Shown one piece after another: positions 63,370 to 64,000 of a stretch of 64,000 nt of DNA. Below the pieces are notes generated by a model. The model was not told where the DNA came from, did not search any database, and saw nothing but the letters and a program-made list of their open reading frames with translations. The stretch is from assembly GCF_000938255.1 (NCBI RefSeq), contig NZ_JYMR01000004.1, positions 248,001-312,000 of the forward strand, read 5' to 3'. This DNA comes from Bradyrhizobium sp. LTSP849 (GTDB taxonomy: Bacteria > Pseudomonadota > Alphaproteobacteria > Rhizobiales > Xanthobacteraceae). The translations under genes were made by a program, and so were the position numbers. Within the stretch, counting starts at the first letter, position 1, and every line of letters begins with the position of its first letter.

Positions 63370-64000
63370 TTATGGCGGCAGGATCGAGGAGACGAGGAGT
63401 TGCGTATAGGGCTCGCGCGGATCGTCGAGCACCTGGTCGGTGAGGCCAGTCTCGATGACGCGGCCGCCCTTCATCACCATCACGCGATGCGACAGCAATC
63501 GCGCCACCGCGAGATCGTGGGTGACGATGATGACGGCGAGGTTCAGCTCGGCGACGAGACTACGCAGGAGATCGAGCAGGCGCGCCTGGACAGACACATC
63601 GAGCCCCCCGGTTGGCTCGTCCATGAACACCAGCCGCGGCTCGGTGACGAGGTTGCGCGCGATCTGGAGGCGCTGGCGCATGCCGCCGGAATAGGTGCGC
63701 GGCGCATCGTCGATGCGCGCGACGTCGATCTCGACACGGGTGAGCCAGTCGGACGCGGTGTCGCGGATGCGGCCGTAGTGATTCCAGCCAACCGCCATCA
63801 GCCGCTCACCGACATTGGCGCCGGCCGAGACCGCCATGCGCAGGCCCTGCGCGGGGTCCTGATGCACAAAACCCCAATCAGTGCGGAACAGGAAGCGCCG
63901 CTCGGCTTCGCCGAGCGTGGCGAGATCGCGGGTGACGCCGTCGCGCATCTGGTAGGACACATGCCCGCCGCTGGCGGCGAGCTGGCCGGACAGGAGCTGG
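63370..64000 (-). CDS. phnK: C-P lyase accessory ATPase PhnK (5' end outside)
   Basis: The frame continues through the window edge; about 210 residues are seen, from [17 protein letters not shown] onward. Signature YSGGMRQR and Walker [13 protein letters not shown] are present; Walker A would be outside. [28 protein letters not shown] is typical of PhnK. Ten bases before phnL. phnGHIJ should lie beyond the edge. Confidence 0.93.
   Translation of the reverse strand, partial: QLLSGQLAASGGHVSYQMRDGVTRDLATLGEAERRFLFRTDWGFVHQDPAQGLRMAVSAGANVGERLMAVGWNHYGRIRDTASDWLTRVEIDVARIDDAPRTYSGGMRQRLQIARNLVTEPRLVFMDEPTGGLDVSVQARLLDLLRSLVAELNLAVIIVTHDLAVARLLSHRVMVMKGGRVIETGLTDQVLDDPREPYTQLLVSSILPP

Noticed and set aside
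1..64000. CRISPR arrays, insertion sequences and integrases
   Set aside because: No regularly spaced repeat array and no transposase or integrase-like protein was recognised, although repeats and duplications are present.

Overview
The window is GC-rich, densely coded alphaproteobacterial chromosome, most likely Bradyrhizobium or a close Nitrobacteraceae relative. The evidence is the codon use, the many palindromic intergenic repeats typical of that group, a yacG-maf-phosphatase-UPF0262-hisD-DUF2948 core cluster, and aromatic-acid and phosphonate catabolic operons. This placement is inference from sequence style and gene content; no database was searched.

Layout. 0-12 kb: a cut-off SDR dehydrogenase, small secreted proteins, a Nudix hydrolase diverging from a thioesterase, an aldo/keto reductase-TPR pair, an isochorismatase-like hydrolase, and an amine oxidase/RibD-like/nitrobindin-like cluster. 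12.4-23.4 kb: an accessory zone ending at tRNA-Phe. It holds a LuxR-type regulator, an AbiE-like toxin-antitoxin pair, an AEP primase-helicase of the TOTE type, a serine beta-lactamase-fold hydrolase lying between an aminotransferase gene and a decayed copy of that gene's 3' end, and a patatin-like lipase. 23.4-28 kb: tRNA-Phe and the core cluster with hisD. 28-34.4 kb: two dehydrogenase-fold genes and a divergent TetR regulator with a palindromic operator, an alpha/beta hydrolase, a membrane protein, an EthD protein, and a cNMP-domain flavoprotein. 34.7-37 kb: tRNA-Thr, an outer membrane beta-barrel gene between two copies of a noncoding repeat, and a long noncoding stretch.

37-50 kb: a transglutaminase-like protein, an SLC13 permease, a cNMP-binding protein, a large secreted TPR-CHAT protein, a Tat-exported protein paired with a haem-type ferric-reductase-like membrane protein, a dienelactone hydrolase, a luciferase-like monooxygenase and a Cache chemoreceptor. 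50-55.6 kb: a six-gene catabolic operon (TctC-type binding protein, flavin reductase, FAH-family hydrolase, hydratase, RidA, amidohydrolase) diverging from an IclR regulator, with a perfect palindrome at the regulator's start. 55.6-60 kb: O-acetylhomoserine sulfhydrylase, a hydrolase, and a sulfonate-binding protein preceded by a small gene and a tiny reading frame ending in four cysteine codons, a candidate cysteine-sensing attenuator. 60-64 kb: the end of a C-P lyase operon (phnK partial, phnL, phnM, phnN) and a PNPOx-like protein.

The most interesting points are the polycysteine leader peptide upstream of the sulfonate-binding protein, the AbiE-like/AEP-helicase module flanked by 68-bp imperfect direct repeats, a palindromic repeat family whose four copies all supply the TAG stop codon of the adjoining gene, a tRNA-Thr 3'-end duplication around the outer membrane gene, and the aminotransferase 3'-end duplication around the serine hydrolase.
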